From: Chlorophyllum brunneum
Lineage: Eukaryota; Basidiomycota; Agaricomycetes; Agaricales; Agaricaceae
Reading direction: 5' to 3'
Assembly (NCBI GenBank): GCA_963576785.1
Contig: OY756146.1
Span: forward strand, 1,426,001 to 1,490,000
DNA: 64,000 bases
The translations under genes were made by a program, and so were the position numbers. Shown piece by piece: positions 36,832 through 48,136 of this stretch; the first letter of the stretch is position 1, and each line of letters starts with the position of its first letter. The notes beneath the pieces are model-generated. The model searched no databases. It saw only the letters and a list, made by a program, of their open reading frames with translations, and was not told the origin of the DNA.

Positions 36832-38135
36832 CTAGGACCTGACAACAGTCTTCGTCACCGTGATACCATTAAACTGAATGTCAGATTCGGAAGATCTGCC
36901 CAGTGTGTGAGTAGACTTGGCGCCCAACTCGACATTCCGAGGGCCATTATCTTGTCTAGGGGCAACGTTGATCTCTCCGAGTGTTGTTTCCCCAGTTGCG
37001 TCCGTGTGTTGGAACATAATGGTAGTATTTCTCTCGTTATTATCGAACATTGTGAACGTTCGATCGCGCCTCGTAGAAGAACGGACAAGTATCACGTTGA
37101 ATGCAACTCCTGTGGCTTGTAATGCCTTGAGATATACCAGGGGATAATCAGCTTCTTGTCGTTTGGAGATAACTAATCCTTACGATGTCAGACACTGGAT
37201 AGAGTGCATTGCTTCCTATGACAATGACAAGGAATGTAGCCACCACGGTCAGCGTGTAAGCTGCTCCAGATTCCGCGATGACCCGCATCACTTTTAGCAA
37301 ATGGCGAGGTCGGTTGATAGTTGATCCAGTGTAACTCATACAATATTTCTCGGTACTCCGCTCGACTCGCCAGATGCGCCAGATTAGGATGCCTGCAGGA
37401 AATTGCCGTATAAGTTATTTACCACTAATGTATCACGTATCATGATGTCGGGCTCACCCGTTGTAAGTATGTTCTGAACAACGTTGATCGCGAATAAGGC
37501 TGAGTACCACGGTCGAATTTCGTTCGAATTCAGGGTTATTGTTTTCAGGGTCGCCGGATCGCATTCGATCTGAATTGTTTTGATGGCCATTGCGATGGCG
37601 GCGAGGTAGAGGAGGAGGGATGGGGTTATAACGATCCAACGACGCCCATATACAATCCAACACCTGTATATCTGCAGAATAACAAATCATGCTTCTATGG
37701 AAAGCTCGTAGAAAATGCTCCCTTACCAGAACAAAGTCACCAATGATCATAGTGAGGATTTGGTCTATGGACTATACCAATTTGTATCAGCCTTTGAGTG
37801 AAAGGGATAAAATGCACAAGGTGGCGCACTCGAGCGATATTGATCCAGTCTGCAATATTGTTGAATTCCGCCGTTGCGTCCTCTGCTTTGACAAACGCAT
37901 GGAAGTTGTGTAATAGTCCAATTGCCACATCGAATGTACAAATGATGAACAAGGCTATCGCAACGCTTGCCATGATCCATCGGATTTCATGTAGCCGGAC
38001 CCATCGTTCTTCTTGGCCCTCACCCGTAAGTAGGAGGGTGCGAGCACAAAAACCACAGGTTACTAGGTACATTCCATAGACTAGCGTTTCGCAGAAATTC
38101 CCGGAGAGCTGTGCTGCCGTAATTGGGACCGACAT
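36832..38135 (-). CDS. basidiomycete multi-pass membrane protein, copy A
   Basis: Integral membrane protein of unknown function, predicted seven-helix-like. The start at 38135 reads MSVPITAAQLSGNFCETLVY, entering a first helix (GMYLVTCGFCARTLLL). Next are IRWIMASVAIALFIICTFDV, then NFHAFVKAEDATAEFNNIAD, MIIGDFVLV, and after an intron RCWIVYGRRWIVI with a hydrophobic run. SALFAINVVQNILTTG and IWRIWRVERSTEKY follow, then LKVMRVIAESGAAYTLTVVA and a polar tail. The tail, preceded by LQATGVAFNVILVRSSTRR, ends SESDIQFNGITVTKTVVRS at 36832-36834. Introns fall between most helices. Copy B at 40476-41668 is about three-quarters identical by eye. The family fold suggests a receptor or transporter-like role, but no signature is recognised. 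Confidence 0.75.
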
Positions 38136-39316
38136 GATAGGGTAGTAGCTCTGCCGTATCGTCAGGCCTCGGGCCTCAGGGGAAGGGCAGGATGGAAGAA
38201 ATGGGGAGGAAACAGGATCAGGATCCTCTGACTGTGTTTATAACCGCATATCGATTGCGGAGTGTATTATAACATAAATAGCATGGCGCTGACGGAGGAT
38301 AAGACCGGGCACACATCCACGGCCGCCCATGGGAATACATCTGGTAGATGCGTCCCAAGCTCATTTCTCGGCGGCAGTCTCCACTGATACTCTCTTCAGC
38401 CTAGCTGGGACCCTAGCACCGTTTGTACTGATGGGGTTGCATCTGATACGTTTTGTACTGTTGTCCTGAAAACAACAGGGCGATTAGATTGGGTTCATGA
38501 GGTGCACCGCGTACAGTGTCCTGTTTTCAGAACACCGTCATCTGGATATCTCCACGCATCCGGATTATTCGGGTTGAAAGTAAATACATCGGACAGTGAA
38601 TCTCGGGGGACTCTAACGAGTGTAAATCCGACATCAAAATCACACCAAAATCGTGGGCAGCTCGGAGGGTCCCATTGTTATGTCATTTGATCCTCACCAC
38701 TGCTTTGGCATGATGTCTTGACAGTTGGTACGATCAATCCTCTATCCTGACATGAAACGAGTCAAAAGCTATGCTGGGCAGTCCCAATGAAGAGAGCTGG
38801 TGGCAATCTTCCAATCAGGACAATCAGAATGACACTTCCTTTCTCCTCGATCGTCGGACTGATGAGAAAGTTCATTGACACATTCCAAGCAAGGTTTCAT
38901 CGTGCCTGGTGTTTTTGGCGCGCCACGCTGCTCTTGAAGCACCAGGAACCCCCTCATGTTGCCCGTCCCCCGACCGCGTAAGCGCTCGCCTGGTGGAGTC
39001 AGACACCAACGGCAGCGACGCATGATCCCCGACAAGTAAAAAAATGATCTACACGCACATCTGCAAGGGAAAATATATGAAATCCTTGATATTTTGGGTC
39101 AGGGTTCTATACACCTCGTAGCACATCCTTATCCAAGACAATTAATCGGGCCTTCCGCTTGTAAGTTCCTTGTATCGTACGACTGCCTTTCAAAGCACAC
39201 GTGTACCCTTTCTCCTCCGGTACTTGATTTAATTCTCGTGTTCAAATACCATTTCTCGAGCTCTTCACAGTGAATTTACGTGGCTTGGACTATTCTGAAA
39301 GATATGTATCACACCC
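36832..39316. repeat. segmental tandem duplication, unit 1
   Basis: Covers membrane-protein copy A and about 1.2 kb upstream. Matching blocks upstream include GGCGCTGACGGA (near 38285), GTGCGTCCCAAGCTCATTTCTC-like sequence near 38350-38375, TCGTCGGACTGATGAG (near 38853) and TTCTGAAAGATATG (near 39293). Each occurs in the same order in unit 2 at 40410-42649, with indels between. Confidence 0.7.
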
Positions 39317-40475
39317 TATTCGGGCCAGCTTACCTGTTGCCATCCAAAGATGTACCAATACCTTTGCCCCCTTAAAGGAGGCAAAGTATGGCCCCTTTTA
39401 GTTAGTAATCCTTGTCTCGGATGTCTGGTCGTCACCGCGCTCTTATCTCTCGTGCGCACTCGGGCAGCTCGGGAGGAACTGTGGTTATGTCTTTCTAGTT
39501 GACTGGCGCGAATCTTCAGCTTCTCCTGTTTCCAGGGTGTCCCAAACATCCACTATAAGTTGATGGATACTGCGAGAAACCACTATCGCTTTTCCCCTCC
39601 AACTCTGATTTCTGAGAACAGGACTCCTGGTGGACCCAACATGGTTGCTCCAACGCCTCCTAGTAAAACTATATAAGCTGATCGTTCATATATTTGAGCT
39701 CCTTCGTGATACTGGCTTCAAGAAGAGAAGTTCCGCTTCCCGGTCTTTTTTCCAGCAAGCGCCATGTTGAAAAATTGCCCCACGACGTAGACAGGATAAA
39801 TAGGGCAATGGTCGGGGACTCATTGGTCGAACCTCCTTGTACCAATATACCTGTTGTGGATCGTGGTCCTGGATGCGGGCGTAGAAGGGTTTGTAGTTCG
39901 ATAAATTAGATAGTCATTAATTGGAAGGCATGGATTGAAAGCAGAGTGTATCTATCAATGTCGTAACTCTTGTTCGGTGGGTGTGACCGTAGGCTAATTG
40001 GACTACTATTTAAGACCCGACCACACGAAGGTTCTGGAAGGAATTGGCAGCCGGAAGGGTCGCCAATCCTGGTGTGTGAGGCGGAAAGTGAACGCGGCAG
40101 GTCACCCGCTTGCGCTTGCCCTTCGGTTCACCACGTGGTCGAGGGCGAGCGAGAGGAATATCAAGCGAGCCCGATAAATCGAATATAGCAATAGAAAGAA
40201 GAGACGAGTTACTGATGATTGCAATGCCTGTGACTGTCACACATTCTCACAAGAAATCAAACCTCTTCTCCTTATCTCGTTTCGCAGGGCCCTTCACGAG
40301 TACACTGATATTCAGGCTTTGCTCTACAGGGGTTACACACATGCCTCCGGATATATCATACATAAAATATGTGAGAAATAACGCACAAAAAATTAGATTC
40401 GGAATGGCCCTAAGACCTGGCTTTTGTCACCGTGACTCTGATATCGGACTGTGGGGGTATGTCTATGTTATCGGT
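38136..40475. other. non-coding stretch between the two membrane-protein copies
   Basis: About 2.3 kb. The first 1.2 kb is the upstream flank of copy A, which is itself duplicated beyond copy B. The rest (39317-40409) shows no recognisable gene, RNA or transposon and appears unique within the window. Confidence 0.5.
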
Positions 40476-42649
40476 TTATTTAGCGCCCAGATCAACATCC
40501 TGGGTTCCACTCAGGCTGTCTTGTTCGCGAGCGACGCCGGTCGCCCCGATGGTCATATGCTGGAACATCATTCGTTCGTTAGTTTCGAAAACAGTGAATT
40601 GCTGATCACGCCTCGCGGAGGAACGTATAAGGATAACATTGAATGCAAGTCCCGTCGCTTGTAGGGCCTTGATACAAAAAAAGTTCAACTTCTTATGGTT
40701 TCGATGAATATGATCAAATGATTCCTTACCATATCAGATGCTGGGTAGAGCGCATTGCTCCCTGCTACGACGGCAAAGAACGTAACAACAACAGTCAGTG
40801 TGTAAGCTGCACCCGATTCTGCGACAACCCGAATCACTTTAAGCAGATGGCGGGACTGCTTCACAGTCGATCCGATGTACTTCTCGGTACTTCGCTCTAC
40901 CCGCCAGATGCGCCAGATTAATACACCTGCCGGATATTATTTGTGAAATTGCTTGTCATCAGCATCACGATTTCTGGCTCACTTGTAGTAAGTATGTTCT
41001 GAACGCCGTTGGTGGCGAACAACGCTGATTGCCAGGGTCGGATTTCTGTCGAATTTATGGTTATTGTTTGCAGGGTGTCCGGATCGCTCTCGATCCGAAT
41101 CGTTTCGATGAGGATTGCAACGGCGGCAAGGCATAGGATGAGGGAGGGAACGATCACAATCCAGCGACGTCCATACACGATCCAGCACCTGTATATCTGT
41201 AAAGTAATAAGCCATGCTTCATGGAAACTCACAGGAAAATCTTTTCTTACCAGGACGAAGTCGCCGAGAATCATAGCGACGACTTGGTTCACAGACTATA
41301 TTACTTCTTATCAGTCTCTCAGAGAAAGGAGAAAAATGTATAAGGTGGCGCACTCGAGCGATATTGATCCAGTCTGCAATATTGTTGAACTCTGCCGCTG
41401 CGTCCTCTGCTTTGACAAATGCATGGAAGTTGTGTGTTATTCCGATTGCAACGTCGAATGTGCAAACGATGAATAAGGCTACCGCAACGCTTGCCATGAT
41501 CCACCGGATTTCGCTCAGGCGGACCCATCGTTCATTTTGACCTTCGCCTGTGAGCAGGAGGGTGCGGGCACAAAAACAACAGGTTACTAGGTACATTCCA
41601 TAGAACAGGGTTTCGCAGAAATTCCCGGCAAGCTGTGCTGCTGTGACTGGGAACTGCTTGACTGACATGATGGATTTAGGAGGTCGGCTGCTGCGACTCC
41701 AAGAGTGAGACGATGCCTAGCAGTAGCGAACAGTAGGGAAAACGGGGTCCTCCGACCACGTTTATAGTCCCCTCATTCATTGGGTTTAAAATGCATCATA
41801 AAGTATATATATAATAATGGCGCTAACGGAATGTACGGCGGAACAGGCGTCTAGGGCTGGCGATGTGAGAACAAATCCTTCGGTTACAGGATAGTAGGTG
41901 CGTCCCAAGCTCATTTCTCTGTGGAATCTCCAATAATACGCTCCATTGGCTCAGCTGTGGATCACACCGTTGTTCAGATTGATGAAAGCGGCTATCTGCT
42001 ACCTCCCACATCCGCCTGTCCTGAAGAATAACAACCTGAAACATATCGTTGTGTTAGATTTAATGAGCGTAACACGCACAATTTTTTTTTACAACACTGT
42101 CATCTAGATATCCGAAGAAGTCAAAATCTGACATTAAAATTGGGTTCCCTATAAACGGAATTCATTTTCGGTGCTCAAGGCCTGTTTTAACGTCCATCGG
42201 TGCCTGGATAATTGATATGATCAATTTGAATCCCCCACCCCTTGCATGCCACCATATCATAAAGCGGGATGTCCCATGAATTGGGTCAAGGGCTAAGCCA
42301 GGCCGTTCCCCGATGAAGGGATATGGTGACAATATTCCAACCAGGGAAATGTGAATGAAATTCCTTTCCCCTTCACCGTCGGACTGATGAGGAAATACAA
42401 CGCTGGTGCCTGATATTTTGAATGCGAGTGATGACAGGTGCCAGTTGCCCATATCCCGCTTACGAAGCGTTATACCGCCCATCTCGCTAGTACTTCGATA
42501 TTGGATGAGGCCCACCTGTGAGTCCCTATCGCAGGTTTGTCTGGCCAAGCATCCCCACGGTGGACAAATGGACCCCCTATTACTCGAGCTCCTCGCGGTG
42601 AATTTCTGAGTCGTTCAGGCTGTTCTGAAGGATATGCCACGCCACACCC
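40410..42649. repeat. segmental tandem duplication, unit 2
   Basis: Second copy of the block at 36832-39316, same orientation. It includes membrane-protein copy B, its former C-terminal tail (40410-40475) and about 1 kb of upstream sequence with GGCGCTAACGGA (near 41820), GTGCGTCCCAAGCTCATT (near 41900), CCGTCGGACTGATGAG (near 42380) and TTCTGAAGGATATG (near 42623). Overall divergence is substantial, so the duplication is not recent. Confidence 0.7.
40476..41668 (-). CDS. basidiomycete multi-pass membrane protein, copy B (shortened C-terminus)
   Basis: Paralogue of the gene at 36832-38135. The start at 41668 reads MSVKQFPVTAAQLAGNFCET, followed by GMYLVTCCFCARTLLLTGEG, IRWIMASVAVALFIVCTFDV, MILGDFVLV, RCWIVYGRRWIVIV, IRPWQSALFATNGVQNILTT, IWRIWRVERSTEKYIG, LKVIRVVAESGAAYTLTVVV and LQATGLAFNVILIRSSARR. 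Exons and introns fall at the same places as in copy A. The frame stops at TAA (40476-40478) after DVDLGAK. In copy A, GAK continues for about 20 more residues. Past this stop, the same frame in copy B reads SDIRVTVTKARS, matching copy A's SDIQFNGITVTKTVVRS, up to a second stop at 40410-40412. The membrane core is intact, so the protein may still work. Confidence 0.75.
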
Positions 42650-43563
42650 GATGTTCTGTTGTTCGAGGGGCTTGGTCCTCGTACTGCGCTCTCAAAGGTA
42701 TTCTGATCGTGAAGTCCACCGTACAGCTCTTCACTTACATGCCTCTTAATATCACATCCCTTCCTGATCAGTATGTACAAAAATATTTAGATTACAGATG
42801 TCGTAACTCACTGTTTGATTGTTTCAAGTATCTCTTGTATTCCTTATCCCGGTACGCATGTCTCCTTTTTCCGATAGTAGCAACTGTACTTACGCGATCA
42901 TGAAGAGGTTTCGAGGGTTTACAATTGGGGTGTACGTTTCCCAGACTTACGCGACTACGGACCCTACCGGGGACAATGCTCGTGAATTCGCCACCCTTGT
43001 CGTGGCTGACGTCAACGACAGGTCCGTCCTCATCGTCGAGGCGAGTGGATGTGCGCCTCTCGTATACAGTCTTGTACATTTAAATCCAAAGCCCATGCAG
43101 CGCCCAGACCCTTCACAGGTGGTATTGTCACTCCCGGAGTTGGGCATTATGGGATGAAGGCATCGGTCACAGACACATTGATTGTATTTTTTGTACTCTG
43201 TCCGAAGACTCGGTACTGTCATTCCGATTTTCGGTATTCCAAATCACCCACATTCTGTTCTGTATATTTCCGTTTGAGGTCAAAATACAGAGTGGGGGTC
43301 GAAGCAAGGGACTCGACTGACAGAGTATGATGTAGTAGAATTGGTGCAGGAATTTTTTCTTTACTGTACTTCTAACAACCGAGGCGAAGAGCAGGCCGAG
43401 ACGACCTGTCCCACACTCTGAGAGCTGGTTACTGGGTGCTGAGTGTTGAGTGCTGTGTGATCGTAGTCGCAGCCAACGACGGATTAAGCAACCACATCAC
43501 AGCACCTCCAACTCCTCCATCTTCGTCGTTGCCCGCCACCATCTCCGATCGAGGAATCAACAA
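41669..43563. other. intergenic, upstream of copy B and aip1
   Basis: About 1.9 kb. The first kilobase is the duplicated upstream flank, with an AT-rich TATATATATAATAATGG stretch near 41803-41820 that could be copy B's TATA region. The remainder should include the aip1 promoter. No gene recognised. Confidence 0.5.
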
Positions 43564-46158
43564 ATGTCGTATAAATCCAGTGGCTTGTTTCCTTCGAACC
43601 CAGTGACGACACGTGGGTCCTCGACCAAGATCAGCTCGTACAAAGACAAGGTTGTTTATACCAATGGAAAGACTGTCATCGTGAGTAATATTCGTCTTTT
43701 CGTGCTCAGTCAGGCACTAAGGGTGGACGGTATCTCAGATAAGGGATCTAAGTGTGTGTACCGGCCTCGCTTCACTCCTGTACCAGCCGACTTACGGATA
43801 ACCGGGTGGATTTATCTTCATCGCGTGCCATAGAAACCCTCGGTAGGTGCGACGACTTACCTTGGCCATGTGCACAATGCAACTGTCGCAAGATTCTCGC
43901 CTTCGGGATATTATTGTGCTTCAGCAGACACTAATGGGACTGGTGAGTGAGATCTAGTGAGATCGCGTTTGCTGTCAACTGGATGACTGTCTAACGATTG
44001 ATCTCTCTCGTGTTCAGTAAAGATTTGGGATACGGTTGGAGAAGATCAGGCTCTCAAGGGGGATTATAGGGTCCTTTCTGGAAGGATGTAAGAAGGCTCT
44101 TTTACTCGCATATTGTTGCTGACGTTTGTGCCAGAAACGACTTGTGTTGGGATGGAGAGAGTAAGAGGATTCTTGCCGTGGGCGATGGACGTGAACGGTA
44201 CATACTTGCACCTTTTCCTTGCTCCTCTAAGCCTGAAGACGCGCACAGGTTCGGCTACGCATTCAGCGTGGACACTGGGACTTCTACAGGAGAAATTAGT
44301 GGACATTCAAAAACGATCAACGCTGTTTCTATCCGGCAACAACGTCCCTACCGCGCTGCAACTGCTTCAGACGATACTACGATCGTTTTTTACCAAGGTA
44401 AGGGGCCTCCTTTCCGCAGTACATTACACCTAACCCTGTCGTCCCATAGGGCCGCCATTCAAGTTTGAAAAGGTACGGCCCATTTTCCTTCGCCCACGGA
44501 TAATAGACTGACGATATGCTCCGTAGCTCATCCAAACACATACGAAATTTGTTCAGGACGTCAAGTTCTCCCCATCAGGCGATTTTTTCGCTAGTGTCGG
44601 ATCTGATTCAAAGATTTTCCTCTATGATGGGAAGACAGGTGATACTGTTGCAGAGATCACAGACAGTCCGCATAAAGGAAGCATCGTGGGTTTTCTCTCC
44701 TCTCTGTTTCTCTCGGTGGTTTGGCTGATTGATTGGTGTTTAGTTTGCCGTCTCTTGGAGCCCGGATAATAAGTCTATTTTTACGTCCTCAGCGGACAAG
44801 ACCGTCAAGCTTTGTAAGGAGTATTCACGTAGACCGGATTAATGCTCTCACTGAAGTGCCCTTGCTTCAGGGGACGTTGAGGCACGGAAGGCGACTGCAA
44901 CATGGGCTATTGGTTCGGCCATTGACGATCAGCAGCTCGGCAACACCTGGAATGGAGAGAATAATCTCATCTCCCTGTCACTTGGAGGGAACCTCAACAT
45001 CACCGATCCCAGGACGCCTGGCGGGCCACCGAGAATCTTCGTTGTACGCACCATTTAATTGAATTTTGTCTGACGAGCTTATGCTTTGCAGGCGCCCCAA
45101 ACCTCTATCAATGCTATTTCGCCAACCGGCACAGATACCTTCTTGACTGGCACGGCTTCAGGACGCGTATACACTTACTCTGTTGCGGATGGTGAGTCTG
45201 GACTCGTGGCTGGAACCGGCCATCCAGTGTATGTTTCTGGATTGGCGAAGTCGACCTCGGAGGATAAGATCTACTCTGTTGGGTGGGATGATAAACTACG
45301 AGAGATCTCTGGTGATAGCTTCTCGTAAGTCCTGCTACCCCTTAGACAACTTGGACCGTGGAATAGCTGTCTCCCTTTGTCCAGATCCACTGTCGTGTCC
45401 ACTGCCACTCAACCCAAATCCATCACGGTAGCAGGAGACTCGACAGTATTCGTATCTCAGATTGGGATTGTCGAAGCATTTAGATCGAGCCAGAAGGTGC
45501 TTGACTTGAAACCGAAGTACTCACCCGCTACTATCGCCGCATGGAAGACCACCGTCGCTATTGGTGCAGAGGTATGCGAAGTCCTTGGTGGGATGGAACT
45601 GGAACTGATAACGCCGTAGGATAATAAAGTAAGGTTGCATGACTGGGATGGTAAGTCCTTGAAAGAGACTGGGCTGCTTGAGAACAACAAAGGAATTATT
45701 TCTGCTCTGGCGTTTTCACCTGACGGGAAATATCTTGCTGTTGGAGATGTAAGTATATTGTGCTCTTGTCTGCCCCGATCTCACGTCCCTTTGTTCTCTT
45801 CAGACCATCGGCAAGATTGTCCTATACGATGTTGCACAGAAAAAGGTTTACCTTAAGATACTCGCCCTCTGGAGCAATCTGCTAACAGTACGTGTTGTAG
45901 ATGGTAACGGGCCGGTGGTCAATGCACTCTGCCCGTATTAACTCGTTTTCCTGGACATCTGACTCTCTCCATCTTGCATCTGGTTCTCTGGATACTCACG
46001 TTTACATCTGGAGCGTTGAGAAACTCCTATCTTACATTGCCATCAAGAACGCGGCATCAAATGGTGTCAATGGTGTCCTGTGGATTGATTCGAATAAACT
46101 TGCGAGTGCTGGTGCGGATGGCATTGCAAGGCTGTGGGATATCACTTTTTCTGCCTGA
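43564..46158 (+). CDS. aip1: actin-interacting protein 1 (WD40 protein Aip1)
   Basis: Works with cofilin to disassemble actin filaments; two seven-bladed propellers. The start at 43564 reads MSYKSSGLFPSNPVTTRGSS, then SYKDKVVYTNGKTVI, the usual Aip1 opening. WD blades follow over about fourteen exons: HVHNATVARFSPSGYYCASA, VKIWDTVGEDQALKGDYRVL, GHSKTINAVSIRQQRPYRAA, HTKFVQDVKFSPSGDFFASV, FAVSWSPDNKSIFTSSADKT, GNTWNGENNLISLSLGGNLN, APQTSINAISPTGTDTFLTG, YSVGWDDKLREISGDSFS, NNKGIISALAFSPDGKYLAV and MHSARINSFSWTSDSLHLAS. It ends LASAGADGIARLWDITFSA at 46156-46158. The second exon junction is hard to place: a tiny exon encoding IRDL near 43740 seems needed. Length of about 600 residues fits the family. 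Confidence 0.9.
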
Positions 46159-46383
46159 TGATTGGGAGATTTGCGGCTTTTGCTTTTTTGAACACTTAGG
46201 CACCTGATAAGTACTGAATTATAAATTTGGTTGCAACTGGAGCTTTGGTACCCTCTCTACCCATCTGTCCACGTCTCACCTGCCACACCACATACTCGTG
46301 GGTCACCACCATCGAGTTACCAAGAAAACCTTGTCAACTATTAGTGGCTTGGTGGTGGATATGGCAAAAGGCAGCGAGTTGTG

Positions 46384-46457
46384 GGCCGACTGGCTCACTT
46401 GGTTAGAGCATGGTGCCAATGACACGAAGGTCTTGGGTTCGATCCCCACGTTGGCCA
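46384..46457 (+). tRNA. tRNA-Ile(AAT)-like sequence, possibly a pseudogene
   Basis: 74 nt that fold as a tRNA. The acceptor stem GGCCGAC pairs with GTTGGCC (one G-U), followed by discriminator A. The D arm is GCTC...GAGC with box A TGGCTCACTTGG. The T arm contains box B GGTTCGATCCC. The anticodon loop CCAATGA places AAT (Ile) at 34-36. Three features are abnormal. Position 33 is C instead of the near-universal U. The anticodon stem TGGTG/CACGA has a G-G mismatch. The first T-stem pair is T-C. A functional tRNA-Ile would have CUAAUAA in the loop. It lies between the converging aip1 and yra1 genes. Confidence 0.65.
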
Positions 46458-46608
46458 CGTTCTATGGATTTTGCATTCGACATCCTGGATGCCATTTTAA
46501 ATTCAACATGGGGCACATACACAGGAACCCAAGAACAGAACACGAGAGAAGGTAGCGGGAAAAACGAAAATGAGTATCAAGGAACGGGAGCTGATCAATG
46601 CATCGTCT

Positions 46609-47928
46609 CTAGACCATGTCAACATCTTGAACAGCAGCCACCTCCACTGTCTCTGTTGTGACGCCAGTAGCAGGAGCAGTGGGGTCCTCAGTTGAATTTG
46701 AATCTCCCATAAAAGCATCCAACTCCTTATCCAACTCTTCGGCTGTGGGAGGCTTTTTGGGACCCTTCTTGGGTCGTGCGGCGCGTCCGGGTCTTGAACG
46801 GATAGGACCGACACCGCCTCTGATCGCCCTCGTTAGTCCAAGTCGGAGCAGTCACGACGAAGGATACTTACGAAATAGGTGGTGCTTTGACATTAGAATC
46901 GTCTCGAGCGAGACGATCCAACAAGGGCGGTTTTTGGATTCTGTTAATTAAGGAACCGTTGGGCGCGCTTACGGATCTGCCTCGTGGAGGTCTTGGTGCA
47001 AGGAAATCAATCGACATCGGTTGTCCTAGCGTGGCACAGGGTAGGAGTATTATCGTCAGAGTCTGGACACATTCTAGAATGATAAAGTTCGCACCTTTGG
47101 CTAAGATACCACTAAACTGCTTCTTGGCGCGTACGGCCTCAGCAATCGTCTCAAACGAGACAATTGCCTGTCCCGAAGAACGGCCACTACGGTCATACTA
47201 ACAAGCCAAACCGATTCCAAATATGAATTCATCAACGCGAACCCATTGATGAATTCAGAGGGAAACGATGGATGTAGTAGTAGTGTGCAACCAAGAAAAA
47301 GTAGGGTCAAATAAGGGATAGAGGGAGGGAGAAGGGAGAAAAAGGTCGGAAGGTTTTTCGTTGGCGTTTGTTTTTACTTCAGTGGAGGGGATAGCTCGGG
47401 GGCTTGCCGTACCCTGATTAGTGGCTCACGCACGAGTGTGCCAATTTGTCCGAATATAGCCTGAGTATAAGTGAATGTTAGTTGAGTGGAGAGGGGCGGG
47501 TTTGAGGAGAAAGTGGGGCCAAAGCGTGCAGGTATGAGAGGGTGATGATATGAAGTGGGGCAGAAGTGTGTAAAGAGAGCAAGGCAAAGAGACGTACATT
47601 CAGGTCCTTGGGTGCAATCTCATAATGAAGGTTCGAGACGAGGATCTTGTCCGTCGGAGCATTGGATGTGGCAACTGTAGCCGCCGCTGGCGCAGGTCTT
47701 GAGGAACGCGGTGCGACGATGTTTGCGCCTGGTGCTTTGTCATGTAACCATTGACCTTCAGGTGCTCTTGTGCTTGCAGGTCGCTACAATGTTTCATAAC
47801 CCAGAAAAAGTGTCAGGAGGCGAAGAGAGGAAATTAGTCAGAATGGGATTTCCTGAGCATGGCGAGTAATAAGAAGAACTAACGCTGTAAGGCTTGCGGA
47901 CGCCGCGGTCTGACTTGAAGGACGCCAT
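46609..47928 (-). CDS. yra1: mRNA export adaptor Yra1/ALYREF (RRM protein)
   Basis: REF-family adaptor that couples mRNA packaging to export through Sub2/UAP56 and Mex67 in the nucleus. The start at 47928 reads MASFKSDRGVRKPYS. After an intron come RPASTRAPEGQWLHDKAPG and the RRM: TDKILVSNLHYEIAPKDLN, AIFGQIGTLVREPLIR and YDRSGRSSGQAIVSFETIAE with AVRAKKQFSGILAKG. Then QPMSIDFLAPRPPRGGS, LINRIQKPPLLDRLARDD and a basic GGVGPIRSRPGRAARPKKGP. The C-terminal motif AEELDKELDAFMGDSN matches the UAP56-binding motif of REF proteins. The N-terminal copy of that motif is not evident. It ends VAAVQDVDMV at 46609-46611. Confidence 0.88.
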
Positions 47929-48136
47929 TGTCAAGAGAAAGAGGAGAAAAGGATGTGTAAGTGTGGTGGAGAGGAGAAAGCTGTAGTCTGAAAATGCAAC
48001 GCCCCAGAATTGTGGGTCCCTGGCGCAAACGGGCGCAAACAGCACGGAGGACGGATCAAAACTTCCCCGTGGCCGAGCCGATGAGCGGATATTTCTGAAC
48101 GTGGACTGGACAGCAAATAATATATTAGAGAGTAAA

